Positions 24,186 to 35,004 of a stretch of 64,000 nt of DNA are shown here, one piece after another. The notes under the pieces are model-generated. The model searched no databases, had not been told where the DNA came from, and worked only from the letters and a program-made list of their open reading frames with translations. The position numbers were made by a program, and so were the translations under genes. Location: assembly GCF_902686445.1 (NCBI RefSeq), contig NC_062232.1:69333440-69397439 (forward strand), written 5' to 3'. Numbering within the stretch: position 1 is the stretch's first letter; every line of letters begins with the position of its first letter. This DNA is from Sciurus carolinensis. Taxonomy: Eukaryota; Chordata; Mammalia; Rodentia; Sciuridae.

Positions 24186-24345
24186 ACAATCCCTCGGGAA
24201 CTGTGCCTGTCTTAGGTTGTCCGTGGCAGAGCAACATCCTTACCCGTCATTGGATAATGAGGCTCTAGCCCTCATTTCCTGTCTTAGGTTGGTATGAGCT
24301 ATCACCAATCTTACCCGTCATTGGCTGTCCAGTTCAGCTCACAGG
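24186..24345 (-). promoter_or_regulatory. Constitutive transport element (CTE), type-D retrovirus type
   Basis: Between the TM stop and the 3' LTR lie two direct copies, about 71-72 bases apart, of a paired motif. On the minus strand each has CCAATGACGGGTAAG (24310-24324 and 24239-24253) followed by ACCTAAGACAGG (within 24278-24292 and 24206-24218). Outer arms can pair: GAACTG at 24330-24335 with CAGTTC at 24198-24203. This two-fold arrangement and these sequences match the CTE of Mason-Pfizer-type viruses, whose two internal loops bind the host export factor NXF1 (TAP) and send intron-containing RNA to the cytoplasm. Seen: the four motifs and spacing. Known: CTE function. Inferred: that this copy would still bind NXF1. 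Confidence 0.85.
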
Positions 24346-25808
24346 GGTGATGGTTTTTGAAGATCACCATCGTGATCCATCATCTCCAGTCGATGGTAAT
24401 GAACCTGAATAGGTTTCGCCTGTATAGCCTCGATTTGAGCTCTAAGAAAAGCCATGATCTTGTTGAATATCAAAGGACCTATAGATACGATAAGCAGCAA
24501 GCAGAGGAGGGGACCTAGGAAGGGAAGGAGATAGGGAAGGAGTCCACTGAATCCAGTCCATAGTGAATTATCAGCCAGTGCTCGTCGGCATTTTTCTAAG
24601 TCTTCCTGCAGCTGTTTGATCTTGTCCTTAACAAATCCTGACTTGTTGGCATAGAAACAGCATTTTTCCTGCAAAGCCAGACAAATGCCTCCCTGTTCGG
24701 CAGTTAGAAGGTCTAAACCTCTCCTATTTTGTAGGACCACTTCTGCTAAGGAATCCACCTGATCTTGAAGATCTTGTATGGTGCTTGAGAGTATCTGTAC
24801 ATCAGAAATCAATTGTCTGGATATGATAGAAGCTACCTGAGCAGGATAGACAGCAATAACTTTAGAGGATGTGGCGGGCAAATGAACCCAAAGCAAGGGG
24901 CAACCTTTATTTTTAAAATATGGATCCCGCTGCCAGAATAGTCTCGTGGGTGTATGAGGGGTGTGTAATATAACCAAAACCAAAGGAAGGTTATAAGATA
25001 TTTGTGTAATGAATTGTTGAGCAATGGCTTCTGTGACTTGAATTAATGCTTGCCGCGCCTCAGGAGTAAGCTCTCGAGGAGAAGAAGGGTCAGAATCTCC
25101 CCTTAAAATATCATTAAGAGGCAAAAGCACATAGGTGGGTAGTTTTAAATATGGTCTTAGCCATTGGATATCCCCTAGTAATTTTTGGAAATCGTTAAGA
25201 GTATGGAGATGGTCCACACGCAATTGTATATTAGGGATTTGAATTTGATTAGTTTGAAGTTTGAGGCCCAAGTAGGTGTAGGGGTCCTGTGTCTGAACCT
25301 TATCAGGGGCTATCTGAAGTCCCAAGGTAGTAAGGGCTTTATAGAGATCCAAATAACAATTGTTAAGATCATAGGTATTAGGTGCAGCGATTAACAAATC
25401 ATCCATATAATGTAATATATAAACTTGTGGCCACCGCTCTCTCACAGGGTCTACTGCTTGAGCAACATATTTTTTGCAAAGACTAGGTCTGTTAGCCATA
25501 CCCTGGGGAAGGATCTTCCATTGAAATCTTTGCATAGGACCCTGAAAATTGATGCGGGGGAGGCTGAAAGCAAAATAGGGTCTGTCCTCAGGATGTAAAG
25601 GAATAGTAAAAAAGCAATCTTTTAAGTCGATGACCATTTTATAATAGTCCCTAGGAATAGCTACCGGTGTAGGGATGTGGCTGTAATGCCTCCATCGGGC
25701 GCATAACCTTATTGATAGCGCGCAAATCCTGTAAAAGGCGCCATTTGCCTGATTTCTTCTTAATAACAAAAATAGGAGTGTTCCAGGGTGAGGTTGAGGG
25801 TTCCACAT
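24339..25808 (-). pseudogene. pol reverse transcriptase fused in frame to env TM
   Basis: An open 489-codon frame. From its first ATG to about residue 43 it is out of frame with pol. After a frameshift near 25675-25690 it reads true reverse transcriptase: [17 protein letters not shown], the catalytic HYMDDLL (YMDD at 25398-25409), thumb and connection. Near 24810-24830 it passes without a stop into env TM: a coiled region, the [10 protein letters not shown] segment, a CX6CC motif, a membrane anchor ([17 protein letters not shown]) and a cytoplasmic tail. RNase H, integrase, SU, the SU/TM cleavage site and the fusion peptide are gone. Upstream pol is also cut by a TAG at 25822-25824. No natural start would give pure RT-TM without the frameshifted lead, and function is unproven. 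Confidence 0.9.
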
Positions 25809-25952
25809 GGCCGGCTGTCAACTATTCCTGTACTAACATGGAGGCAGCCTCTAATTTTTCTTGGGTAAGGGGCCACTGATCCACCCACACAGGAGTTTGA
25901 GTTTCCCAAATAATTTTGTCTGCATGGGGTACAGGAGGGTCAGGGACCGACA

Positions 25953-26765
25953 CTAAAAATCCAAATACCCAAGTCCAAATTTGTCTGTTTTTTGTATGGG
26001 CTGTACAGGCTCAACCTGTCCTTGTCCTAGCCTCCCAAGGCCTGTACCAGGGATAAAGCCCATACGAAGCATTTGATGAGTGACTAAAGAGTCGGGACTA
26101 GCAAGAATAACTTTCATTTGGCTTAGAATGTCTCGTCCCCAAAGGTTGACAGGGAGATCAGGAACAACGAAGGGGGTAACAGTTCCTTTATTTCCTGTGT
26201 TATCTTTTGTGTCAGTCCGATTGAGCACCCTGGAGCTAACTAAGGGGTTTTTTGATTGCCCTATTCCTTTAAGGTCAGTTAGTGATGAGGTGAGGGGCCA
26301 TTCTGATGGCCAATATTTTTGAGAAATAACTGTGGCATCCGCACCAGTATCTAGGATCCCTTGGAATTTCTTTCCTTCAATAAATAAGGTAAGAGTGAGT
26401 CTTTTGTGGGAGATAGGTTGGACCCAATACACATCAGAGGAACCTAAAGAGACTGTGTTTCGTGGTGAATTTTGGGTGGCAGGAGTGTTTCCTGAATTGA
26501 GGGGAAGGAGTATTAATTGTGCAATTCTTGTTCCTGCAGGGATGGCCGCTACTCCGTTAATAGCTGTAGCCCGTATTTTAATTTCTCCAGTGTAATCATT
26601 ATCAATGATGCCAGGGAAGACCTGAACACCTTGTAAGGTGGTAGAAGCTCTCCCAAGAATAAGAGCACACATATGAGGTGGAGGGGGGCCTACAACCCCA
26701 GTGGGTATTATTTGGGGTCCTTGTATAGAGTCTAATATTGTATCGATGGAGGCACAGAGGTCCAA
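25953..26765 (-). CDS. pro: Retroviral dUTPase-protease with G-patch (pro), open frame
   Basis: About 270 codons open from the LDLCAS motif (the first codon here is TTG; the frame enters from the gag overlap) to the stop at 25953. In order: dUTPase with LDLCAS, the [12 protein letters not shown] box and a [12 protein letters not shown] box (residues about 1-115); aspartic protease with [11 protein letters not shown] and the WGRDIL box (about 130-215); and a glycine-rich G-patch ([19 protein letters not shown], about 233-251). This dUTPase-protease-G-patch order is typical of betaretroviruses. It would be made only by -1 frameshifting out of gag, and gag here is broken, so expression by the viral route is unlikely. 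Why this frame stayed open while gag and pol broke may be chance and youth. Confidence 0.85.
   Translation of the reverse strand: MDLCASIDTILDSIQGPQIIPTGVVGPPPPHMCALILGRASTTLQGVQVFPGIIDNDYTGEIKIRATAINGVAAIPAGTRIAQLILLPLNSGNTPATQNSPRNTVSLGSSDVYWVQPISHKRLTLTLFIEGKKFQGILDTGADATVISQKYWPSEWPLTSSLTDLKGIGQSKNPLVSSRVLNRTDTKDNTGNKGTVTPFVVPDLPVNLWGRDILSQMKVILASPDSLVTHQMLRMGFIPGTGLGRLGQGQVEPVQPIQKTDKFGLGYLDF
25956..25962 (-). promoter_or_regulatory. pro-pol frameshift site (GGATTTT) before the pro stop
   Basis: Minus strand reads GGATTTT directly followed by the pro stop TAG. This is the form of slippery site used at pro-pol junctions in some betaretroviruses (the GGAUUU-type heptamer of MMTV). The -1 frame continues into pol ([20 protein letters not shown]). 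Confidence 0.65.
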
Positions 26766-28854
26766 TCCTGCGCTGCCTGGGGTAGTGCGTTGGAGGGAGG
26801 TGATTGTGGAGAAGGACAGGGGACCTGGATTGGGTTGGGAGTCTGAGAGGGAACAAACCTTATTGCCCCTGGGTTTGTTCTGGGGGTGGTCGGGGCCAGG
26901 GGCTGGCCCCGAGAGGAGTTTCCCGAGAAGTTAGAGGGAATAGGCTGTCCAAGGGCATTGGTCTTGGATCTACACTCCTTGGCCCAGTGGCGACCTTTAC
27001 CACATTTAGGGCAAAGGGTGAGCGGAGGTGGTTTAGCCCCTGTTTGAGGAGATATGGGTCCTTGACCCAGTCTCCCTGTTGGGCAGTCTCGCACAAAATG
27101 GCCAGGTTGTTTGCAAGTAAAGCAAGTACGTGGGCCAGGGTTGTGAAGGGGCTTGGTGAAGGCGGCGTCAATGGCGAGACCCATGGCATGGGCTGTTCCT
27201 ACCCCGGCACACAGCCTAATGAAGTCAGAAAGGTCCCCTTTATCTTTATGGGGCCGAAGAACATCTTGACATATCGGGTTGGCATTTTCAAAGGCAAGAT
27301 ATTTTACAAAGGAGCTCTCATTTTCACTTGGTCCAAGTAAGTGCTCCACAGTTAGATTAAGCCGGGCAACAAAGTCACTGTAAGGCTCGTCAGGACCCTG
27401 ACGAATTTTTGCTAGGGAGGTGGTGGCCGAGCCCTTTTGAGGGAACCGTCTCCAAGTGTGCAAACCAGCAGTTTGAACCTGTGCTAGGAGCCCAGTAGGG
27501 AAGCGCGCCTGTTTAGGGTTAGTATCAAATGGCGCATTACCCACTAGTTTAACATAGGTCCAGAATTTAGAGGAAGCCTTGGTTGAATTTTTTGAGCAGT
27601 TTCCCGACAATATTCCTTAAAATCTGCATTCCATAACAGGAAGTCACCCGCACTGAGGGTGGCTTGGGCCAAAAATTTCCAATCGTTAAGGGTGAGCCAT
27701 TGTGTACTATGGTTCTCTAGCAAGGCCAGTGTATAAGGTGCAGTGGGGCCATACTGTGTACAAGCCTTTTTAAGTCTTTCAAGAAAGCGGAGGCTCAGCC
27801 TTTTATAAGAACCAAGGACTCCACTCTGTCCAGAGGTGGGCTCCTCCTCATCCCCTGATTCCTGGTCCCCCTCTTGTTCTCTCTCTGGTTCTACCTCTTG
27901 TTCCTCCCCTGATTCCTCTTCCTGACTTCCTTTTAAATTCTCTGCCTCAGTTTGGGGGGGCTGATCTGCTTGACTGCAAGTGACTGGAAAGGCAAGAACA
28001 GGCTGACCACGTGGCTTCACCTTACGAGTATTAAGGGGTTTGGAGCCAGTTTGTGTTAACTCCGTGCCCAAGGCCAGTGAGCGAAGTTCGGCATCAAGGG
28101 CCTTTAGTTCTTTTAAAAGTTGGATTTATTCCCACCTATGTTGGAGAGACTTGCGTAAAGGGGTTAGATTAGGCAAGGGAAGCGGGGAAAAAATGTCTGG
28201 GGGGGGGGCAGTAGGTCCCTGAAGGGCCGGAGCACAAAAGGCAGGGGGTATATAAGAGGGAGATGGATTTTTAAGAGGTGGCAGGTCTGGAGAATGGTAT
28301 CGAGCCGCTACCTCCTCCAGGGTAGCCTCATCCTCTGGGGTCAACTCACCATGGGGATTTAAAACCGGATAAATCTTAGGGGGATTTTTAGGGGACTCTT
28401 TTGGTAAGGTGGGGTCTGGGAGGTTTCCGGGGTCTGGGAGGGTTCCAGGGTCCTGAGAAGGCTGAGTAGGGGGCATTTGAATACTAACTGAAGGGCATGC
28501 CGAGGGGGGGCGAGAGGTGGATTGCATTGCCTGCTCCCCAATTTTTACAAGTTTTAAAGTACCACTGTCAAAGGGTGAACTTTTAAGAATCTCATTAATT
28601 AAATTTTAATAAGAAAAGGCAGTGATGGGCACCTTTTGAGGACCAAAAGTCTCATAATAACCTTTGAGGCAGTCTCCTACTCTGAGCCACCTTTTACCAT
28701 CAATTGACCCCTCGAGGGGAAACCAAGGACACAAATCCTCTATGTATGAAAAGAATGATCATAAATCCTTTTTCTTAACACGCGCTCCCCGAGTCTTGAG
28801 GGCCTCCTTGAGACCCGTCAGAAACAAATCATGTGACGAAACTGCTTGTCCCAT
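26732..28854 (-). pseudogene. gag: Betaretroviral gag, broken
   Basis: Starts at ATG 28854 with MGQAVS, a myristoylation-type matrix start, about 140 bases after the primer site. In-frame stops lie at 28759-28761 (codon 32), 28606-28608 and 28126-28128, and an indel in an A run near 27586-27595 shifts the frame. Open pieces are 28126-28527 (proline-rich linker), 27544-28071 (Glu-rich segment, then capsid start) and 26732-27610 (capsid end and nucleocapsid). The last holds two zinc knuckles, CFTCKQPGHFVRDC and CPKCGKGRHWAKEC, and a Pro-rich tail. The end overlaps pro in the -1 frame, as in betaretroviruses; I found no clear gag-pro slippery heptamer. Particle formation is not possible from this copy. 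Confidence 0.9.
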
Positions 28855-28993
28855 GGTGTGTCACTCACCTTGCGCTGGCCTCACTCTCTTCCTGGATCTG
28901 ACTCCCAGTTGCGTTTACCGAGGTGATCCCGAATCCCGCTTGGCCAAGGCTTCCCCGGAGGGCGGCGTTCGCTTCTCAGACAAAGGCTCGAGT

Positions 28994-29011
28994 CAACCAC
29001 GTTGGGCGCCA
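28994..29011 (-). other. Primer-binding site, tRNA-Lys1,2 type
   Basis: Minus strand begins TGGCGCCCAACGTGG two bases after the 5' LTR, matching the first 15 of 18 bases complementary to tRNA-Lys1,2; the last three differ. Type-D viruses such as MPMV use this primer. Confidence 0.9.
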
Positions 29012-29013
29012 AC

Positions 29014-29406
29014 TGTCCTGGCCCGCGGGACATCAACGCAGGACAGCAAACCTAGGAGAGAAGGAATGAAGGGACAAGAGACACAGGGAGTGACAGCAAG
29101 ACAGGAATTCTGATCAAGCTGCAAATTTTTATTGTTCTCACGGGTATTTATGCTGAGGGAATGAAGAGTATGACGAGGTGCAGGCTGATTGGCTGTGTTC
29201 TTCTATTGGGCTCCTGATAGGGTGCAAGTTCGCGCTGGCGGGAAGGTGAGGTTCGCGCCGGTGGGAAGGTGAAGTCCCGGAAGAGAAGCCGTGGGCGCCA
29301 TAGGCGCCATACTGTCAGAATTATCAGCCAGGAGTGGGGGAGGGGCGCTGCTGCTCTTTGTAAAGGTCAGAATGTTCTCAGAATGAGAACTTCTTGGTCC
29401 CTGACA
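29014..29406 (-). mobile_element. 5' LTR of the provirus
   Basis: 393 bases, about 97% identical to the 3' LTR. AATAAAAATTTGCAG on the minus strand (near 29131) is the probable polyadenylation signal. Several differences from the 3' LTR are at CpG sites where this copy keeps the CG, so it looks like the less decayed copy. Confidence 0.95.
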
Positions 29407-29412
29407 TTCACT
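29407..29412. repeat. Target-site duplication, right copy (TTCACT)
   Basis: Exact partner of 23667-23672. Confidence 0.95.
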
Positions 29413-30001
29413 GTCTGCTTGGGGTTGTCCTCAGGAAATGTTTCTGTAGAGTCCCGGGTCTAAAATGATTTGTGTCTACTGGCAACTCTGGGATGTATGG
29501 CTGTGCATTGCTAGGGCACAGGACCTTCTTTCCTGGTTGCTGTGGTTACCACAACAGCTACTGGTGCTTGTTAGCAAGTCCAGAGGCCCAAGTCTATAGG
29601 CTTTGTGGGCACTGCATCTGCTAGCCATTTCTGTTGGGTGCAGGAGTGCACACAGCTCAGGGTTGTTGACAACTGTTGTGGATTACTGAATCCCTTCACT
29701 GGGGTTCCTTGGTAGTGGCTATGTCTAAGCACTTAGCAGTGTGCTGTCTGGTAGTGTGTGACTTGTGAATGCATGCTCTCTCTGGATGGTTTGGGCAGAG
29801 AAGCCTCCCTGCTCATTGCTGCAAATCACTTGGTTTTACACCTTACCTTCACTGGGGGTAGTGTGTCCATTGACCTGTATTCACCTGAGTTCTGTTAGCC
29901 CAGCAGATGTGAGGAGCAATGGTTTGGGGTTGTCACTCCCTGGTAGTGACTTGTTCTTGGGTTAGTTTATCCCTACTCCCTTATCTGCAGTTTGGGGAAG
30001 G
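29413..30001. other. No gene recognised (between provirus and pseudogene)
   Basis: Less AT-rich than the surroundings, with several 60-70 codon frames but none protein-like. It was contiguous with 23123-23666 and with 31128 onward before two insertions split it. Confidence 0.35.
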
Positions 30002-30013
30002 GGTTTCTATAAT
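30002..30013. repeat. Target-site duplication of the NAXE pseudogene, left copy
   Basis: GGTTTCTATAAT here against GGTTTGTATAAT at 31116-31127 (11 of 12). It abuts the poly-T tract. Confidence 0.8.
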
Positions 30014-31115
<1,102 letters not shown>

Positions 31116-31127
31116 GGTTTGTATAAT
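31116..31127. repeat. Target-site duplication of the NAXE pseudogene, right copy
   Basis: GGTTTGTATAAT, partner of 30002-30013; it fixes the 5' end of the retrocopy about 29 bases before the start codon. Confidence 0.8.
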
Positions 31128-32330
31128 CTTCAGCTAGTAGTGATTCTTCTACAAGGCACTTCTACAGGTATTACTGAGACAACCCACTTCAGAGGTGTTT
31201 CCTGTGGTTTTATTTGTTCTTAGCTTTAGATGGAGAGAGACTATATAGATTTAATTTCTTCTCAGGAAGGTGCCTAGATGTGGTTACCACAAAATTGCTG
31301 CTCTGTCCAGCATAGCTTTCTGTCAACAATTTGTGTTGAATTGTACAGTTTTCTTCAATATTTTTACAGCTCCTACCCAGTTTTTTTTTTTTTTCTTTTG
31401 TTAATGTGTTATAGCTAAACAAAATAGTTGGGTTTGTTTTGACAAAATCATACATGCATGGAATTTTCTTTATTGCATTTCAATCTCCTCTCCCCTTTCC
31501 ATTTCCCTCCCCTCCTCCATCCCTTTATTCTCTTTCCTGTACTCTGCTAGTCTCCCTTTCATTCACTTTTAACTTGGTCTATATTTCTTTCCAACTGTTG
31601 TTAAGGAAGTTAGCTTGTGGGGGTTATTTCTCCCTCTTTATTCCTTTGTTCCCCCTCACCCCAGTCCTATTCAGGATATGGCTCAGGGTCAGGGAGTTCT
31701 TTCCTTATTTTCTGCTCCAGTAGCCAAATTTCAAGTCCCTCCAAGTCTCAAACTGTCCAATATTGAGTTTTTGAGTATTCACTCTGCCACTCACTTCTCT
31801 GGTCAGCTGTTCTTTCACTGCTTTGATTCTGGGCTGCATAGCCATCAGGGGTTGCTGCTTAGGCCCACTCTGCCATTGTTTCATTTCCAGAGATTTTCTT
31901 CTTACTGAATATAAAGAATATACACATTCAAAAGTACAGAGGAGCAGAAACACATAGACACAAACACTGATTTATTTATATTGCTTAAACATGTAACAAG
32001 TCACATGTTTTGCTCAAATAAATTGTTCAAAAACATGTCTTGGCATACAAGTTCAAAAGGCAAGAGACAAAAATACATTCTATCTATTTTATGAACTATA
32101 TGAAATTGTGATTTCTATAGGATAAGGATAGAATATTGATAATTTATATGATTCAATTTAATATAAACCAGCAATTTTTTCCTATCAATTGTGCATTGGA
32201 TTTACCACTTTCATAGGAATATTTAGTCACATTTCATCAGATTATGTAATTTTAGTAGAGCATCATAATAATTAGGATAACAAAGTCTTCCAGAAACTTA
32301 CTGCTCTCATATGCTAAAGCTCTTTTGTCA
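31128..32330. other. No gene recognised
   Basis: Contains a T/C-rich stretch (about 31380-31600). Frames of 80-100 codons occur on both strands but are low complexity and not protein-like. Possibly ancient L1 5' sequence. Confidence 0.35.
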
Positions 32331-32450
32331 GCCAGTTGTGGTGACACATGCCTGTAATTCCAGCAGTTCCGTAAGCTGAGGAAGGAGGATGGTAAGTTCA
32401 AAACCAGCCTCAGCAACAATGAGTACCAAACTAACTAACTAACTAACTAA
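32331..32450 (+). mobile_element. Truncated B1 part of a SINE with (ACTA)n tail
   Basis: GTGGTGACACATGCCTGTAA and CAGCCTCAGCAACAATGAGT are B1-like. The ID part is missing. ACTAACTAACTAACTAACTA ends the copy. Confidence 0.8.
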
Positions 32451-33611
32451 ATACATTAATAAAGCTTTTTCTTCAATAAAGAGTATTAATTATGAGGCAG
32501 ATTTTCTATCATGTCCTAATCACTTACATCCTCCTTCCATTCAATATCTCTGATTGAAGGTCAGAAGAAATTTCTAAATGCCTGTGTCTGTTCAAATCTA
32601 TGGTTTCTCAAATTCTAATGCTTTTTAGACTTGTTGTTTTCTAAAATAAAACCCATGAATATAGCAAGAATATTAAGAAGTTTACTCAAATATAACATTT
32701 CTTTCATTTATTTAAATAAAATGTAGTATTTTGTTTATTTGTATTTGAAAAGTATAAGATTGGGACCCTAGAATTAGTAGCCTTCCAGACCAGTAAACCA
32801 GAATTTTTCCTACTCTTCATTCTGCTGATCTGTGAATGACCAGGAGTTCAAGTGACTTTGCAAGTAATACTATAAAAAAGCTAACTTTGAATTAACCAGG
32901 ATAATTTATTTGGTTTATGTGAAGGAATGTCAGTACTCCAGCTTGGTATGGCAGTTTTTTGTTCATAAGAGACACAGACTACTTCTAGTTCTCTGTTCAC
33001 TCTTTTACAGAGTTACCACTGTTTTCATTGTAAGAAATGTTTGTTACAACTCCTACTATAAAAAGGCAGCATGACAAATGGCATAAATTTGAAAATGTCA
33101 CTCAATCCTCTTAATCTCTTTAAAGAAGACTTTTGAGAAATGTCAATTAAGATTTTCAATAGACCAGCAACTCTATGGATGGCCATCAATGGATGCAAAG
33201 GTGTATGTTAAATATAGCAAAATACCCAGGATATCAGGTGCCAAGTAAAACACTAGGATTCTATTACTGCAGAAGGAATAGTGAATGGTTAACAAAGGTA
33301 ACCATTCCTCTTCTATTAAAACCATCTTTAGAATATAACAGTTAATAGTAAAAAAAATTACATTTCACCAGGTTTTACTAGCATCACTATCCAAAACTGG
33401 TGAAATACAGAAATAAGAAAAGCAGCTATTTGTCAATATATTCTTACTGACTGCTGAGCTAAAATTCCTTACAAGTTATTTTCTTTACATGTGCAAAACA
33501 AAATGTCAACATTGAAAAGTAATGTTGAAAAATATTGATTTAAAAAATGAACTTATAACACAATGACAGCTTTCAATAATGCTTGGTTTACTCTGAAGAA
33601 ATAAAACAGTG
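32451..33611. other. No gene recognised
   Basis: AT-rich sequence; no repeat or frame identified. Confidence 0.35.
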
Positions 33612-33705
33612 AAGCTCAAGTCATCAAGATGATTTGAGCTTAATTTAAAAACCTGCCTTGTCCATGTGATTCTGCCGTCTTGATGACTTAAGCTTAATTT
33701 AAAAA
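33612..33705. repeat. Palindrome with a displaced third arm
   Basis: 33612-33641 is a near-perfect palindrome (arms of 15, 13 of 15 pairing). A 24-base segment (33628-33651) recurs at 33682-33705 with two mismatches. Perfect 12-base inverted arms lie at 33617-33628 and 33678-33689. The spacer contains a 20-mer (33656-33675) that recurs exactly at 34335-34354 in a MaLR LTR, so part of this is a rearranged MaLR LTR end. Confidence 0.85.
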
Positions 33706-34139
33706 TGCTATATTTCTTTGAGGTTTTATTAAATGTACATAAATTTAAAGATAGTAAATGTACCATGTAATTTATATTAGTGATGTTTATTAGAAATGCT
33801 ACACTTTCTCTGACATTTCAAAATAATCTAGGTTTTCACATAAAACTGGTAAAATCAAAAGTTAAATGTTAGCATAATAGAAGAAAGCTAGAAATATGAT
33901 GTGCTTATTTTGATGGGGGCAGAAGGATATTCTTACATGGTACACCGAATGTTTTCCATTTGTAGCATTAACTTACGTGAAACACAAGCATTAATAAAAT
34001 TGGTAAAATATAACTGCAACTTACACCCATGACAAAAAGAATAATTTTAGATGGCATTTGTATATTATAAACTAATTTTTTAAAATTTGTGATTATAAGA
34101 ATTTTGAAAAATAGAATGTTATAATTTATCTCTTAAATA
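33706..34139. other. No gene recognised
   Basis: AT-rich; nothing identified. Confidence 0.3.
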
Positions 34140-34497
34140 TACCCTCAAGGTGCATTTAGTAATTGTTTGGTCTGCAGCTGTTAGTGCTATTTGATGGTGG
34201 TGGAATATTTAAGATATCGGACCTAATGGAAGAAAGATAGGTCATTGTGGGCATGTTCTTTAAGTTGATATTGATATCCTGCTCCCTTCCTCTTTTTCTG
34301 TTTTTGCTTCCAGAACCACTAAATGTGTAGATTTCCTTGTCCATGTGATTCTGCTATGATATACTGCCCTAACACATGAACAAAAGCAGTGTTTCTAGAA
34401 AGCCATTGACTAAAACCTTTGAAACTCCTAGTCTCATAAAACTTTGCTCTTTTATCCCTTTTGTTACAGTGACAGAAATCTAACACAGAGAGAGTAA
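34140..34497 (+). mobile_element. ERVL-MaLR LTR
   Basis: Phrases such as CTAATGGAAGAAAGATAGGT, TTTCTAGAAAGCCATTGACT, ACCTTTGAAACTCCTAGTCT and GTGACAGAAATCTAACACAG follow the order seen in the other MaLR LTRs of this window. Confidence 0.6.
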
Positions 34498-34989
34498 AGT
34501 TTAAAAGTCATTCCAACACTTATGTTACCTAAGTTTTTATAAGCCTCCTCCTTTGTATTATGTGTTAATGCTTCAATTTCTGTAGTTAAATTAACAAAAT
34601 ATTCAGATCTTTACATTTTTTTATCTTCATATATTGTGATCACTGCCTTCAAAACACCTTTCCAATCTTACTTACTTAATATGTCCTCTCTCCAAATTAT
34701 CTATATTGATAAGAAAAAACAGAATTGAATGGAAGTATATGCCAGCATGCCTGTTAGAGTCTAGAGTACATAAGGTGACAGAGTGGTTTAATATATCTTC
34801 ATCCTTGGTTTACATTCTGAAGAGATAAATCAAACACCAAAACAATACTGCAATATGATAAATATTACTATACATGTTATAATATGATATATGGTATTAT
34901 ATTACATTTTGTGGGCTCTGATAAGAAAGAACACACATAAAAAAGGACTGATGGATAATGGAGGCAGAAAAATAGAAACTCCAAGAATT
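34498..34989. other. No gene recognised
   Basis: AT-rich left flank of the L1. Confidence 0.3.
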
Positions 34990-35004
34990 AAAAGTGAATG
35001 CTAG
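34990..35004. repeat. L1 target-site duplication, left copy
   Basis: AAAAGTGAATGCTAG, exactly repeated at 39041-39055; a third near-copy is at 39257-39271. Confidence 0.97.

Larger units (their letters stand above)
23673..29406 (-). mobile_element. Type-D betaretrovirus-like provirus, internally deleted
   Basis: A 5.73-kb minus-strand provirus. In coding order it has: 5' LTR (29014-29406), Lys1,2-type primer site (28994-29011), gag (28854-26732, broken), dUTPase-protease (26765-25953), reverse transcriptase joined to env TM (25950-24339), CTE (24345-24186), polypurine tract and 3' LTR (24064-23673). Beta-type gag-pro-pol, a gamma/type-D-like TM and a CTE together match the layout of type-D retroviruses such as MPMV. 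The LTRs differ at about 10 substitutions and one indel in 392 bases (2.6%), many of them CpG-type, so the insertion is fairly young. RNase H, integrase, SU and the start of TM are deleted. It cannot encode a complete virus. Confidence 0.95.

Noticed and set aside
26804..27340. 178-codon plus frame opposite gag
   Set aside because: It is the complement of the gag nucleocapsid and capsid region; no domain or independent support.
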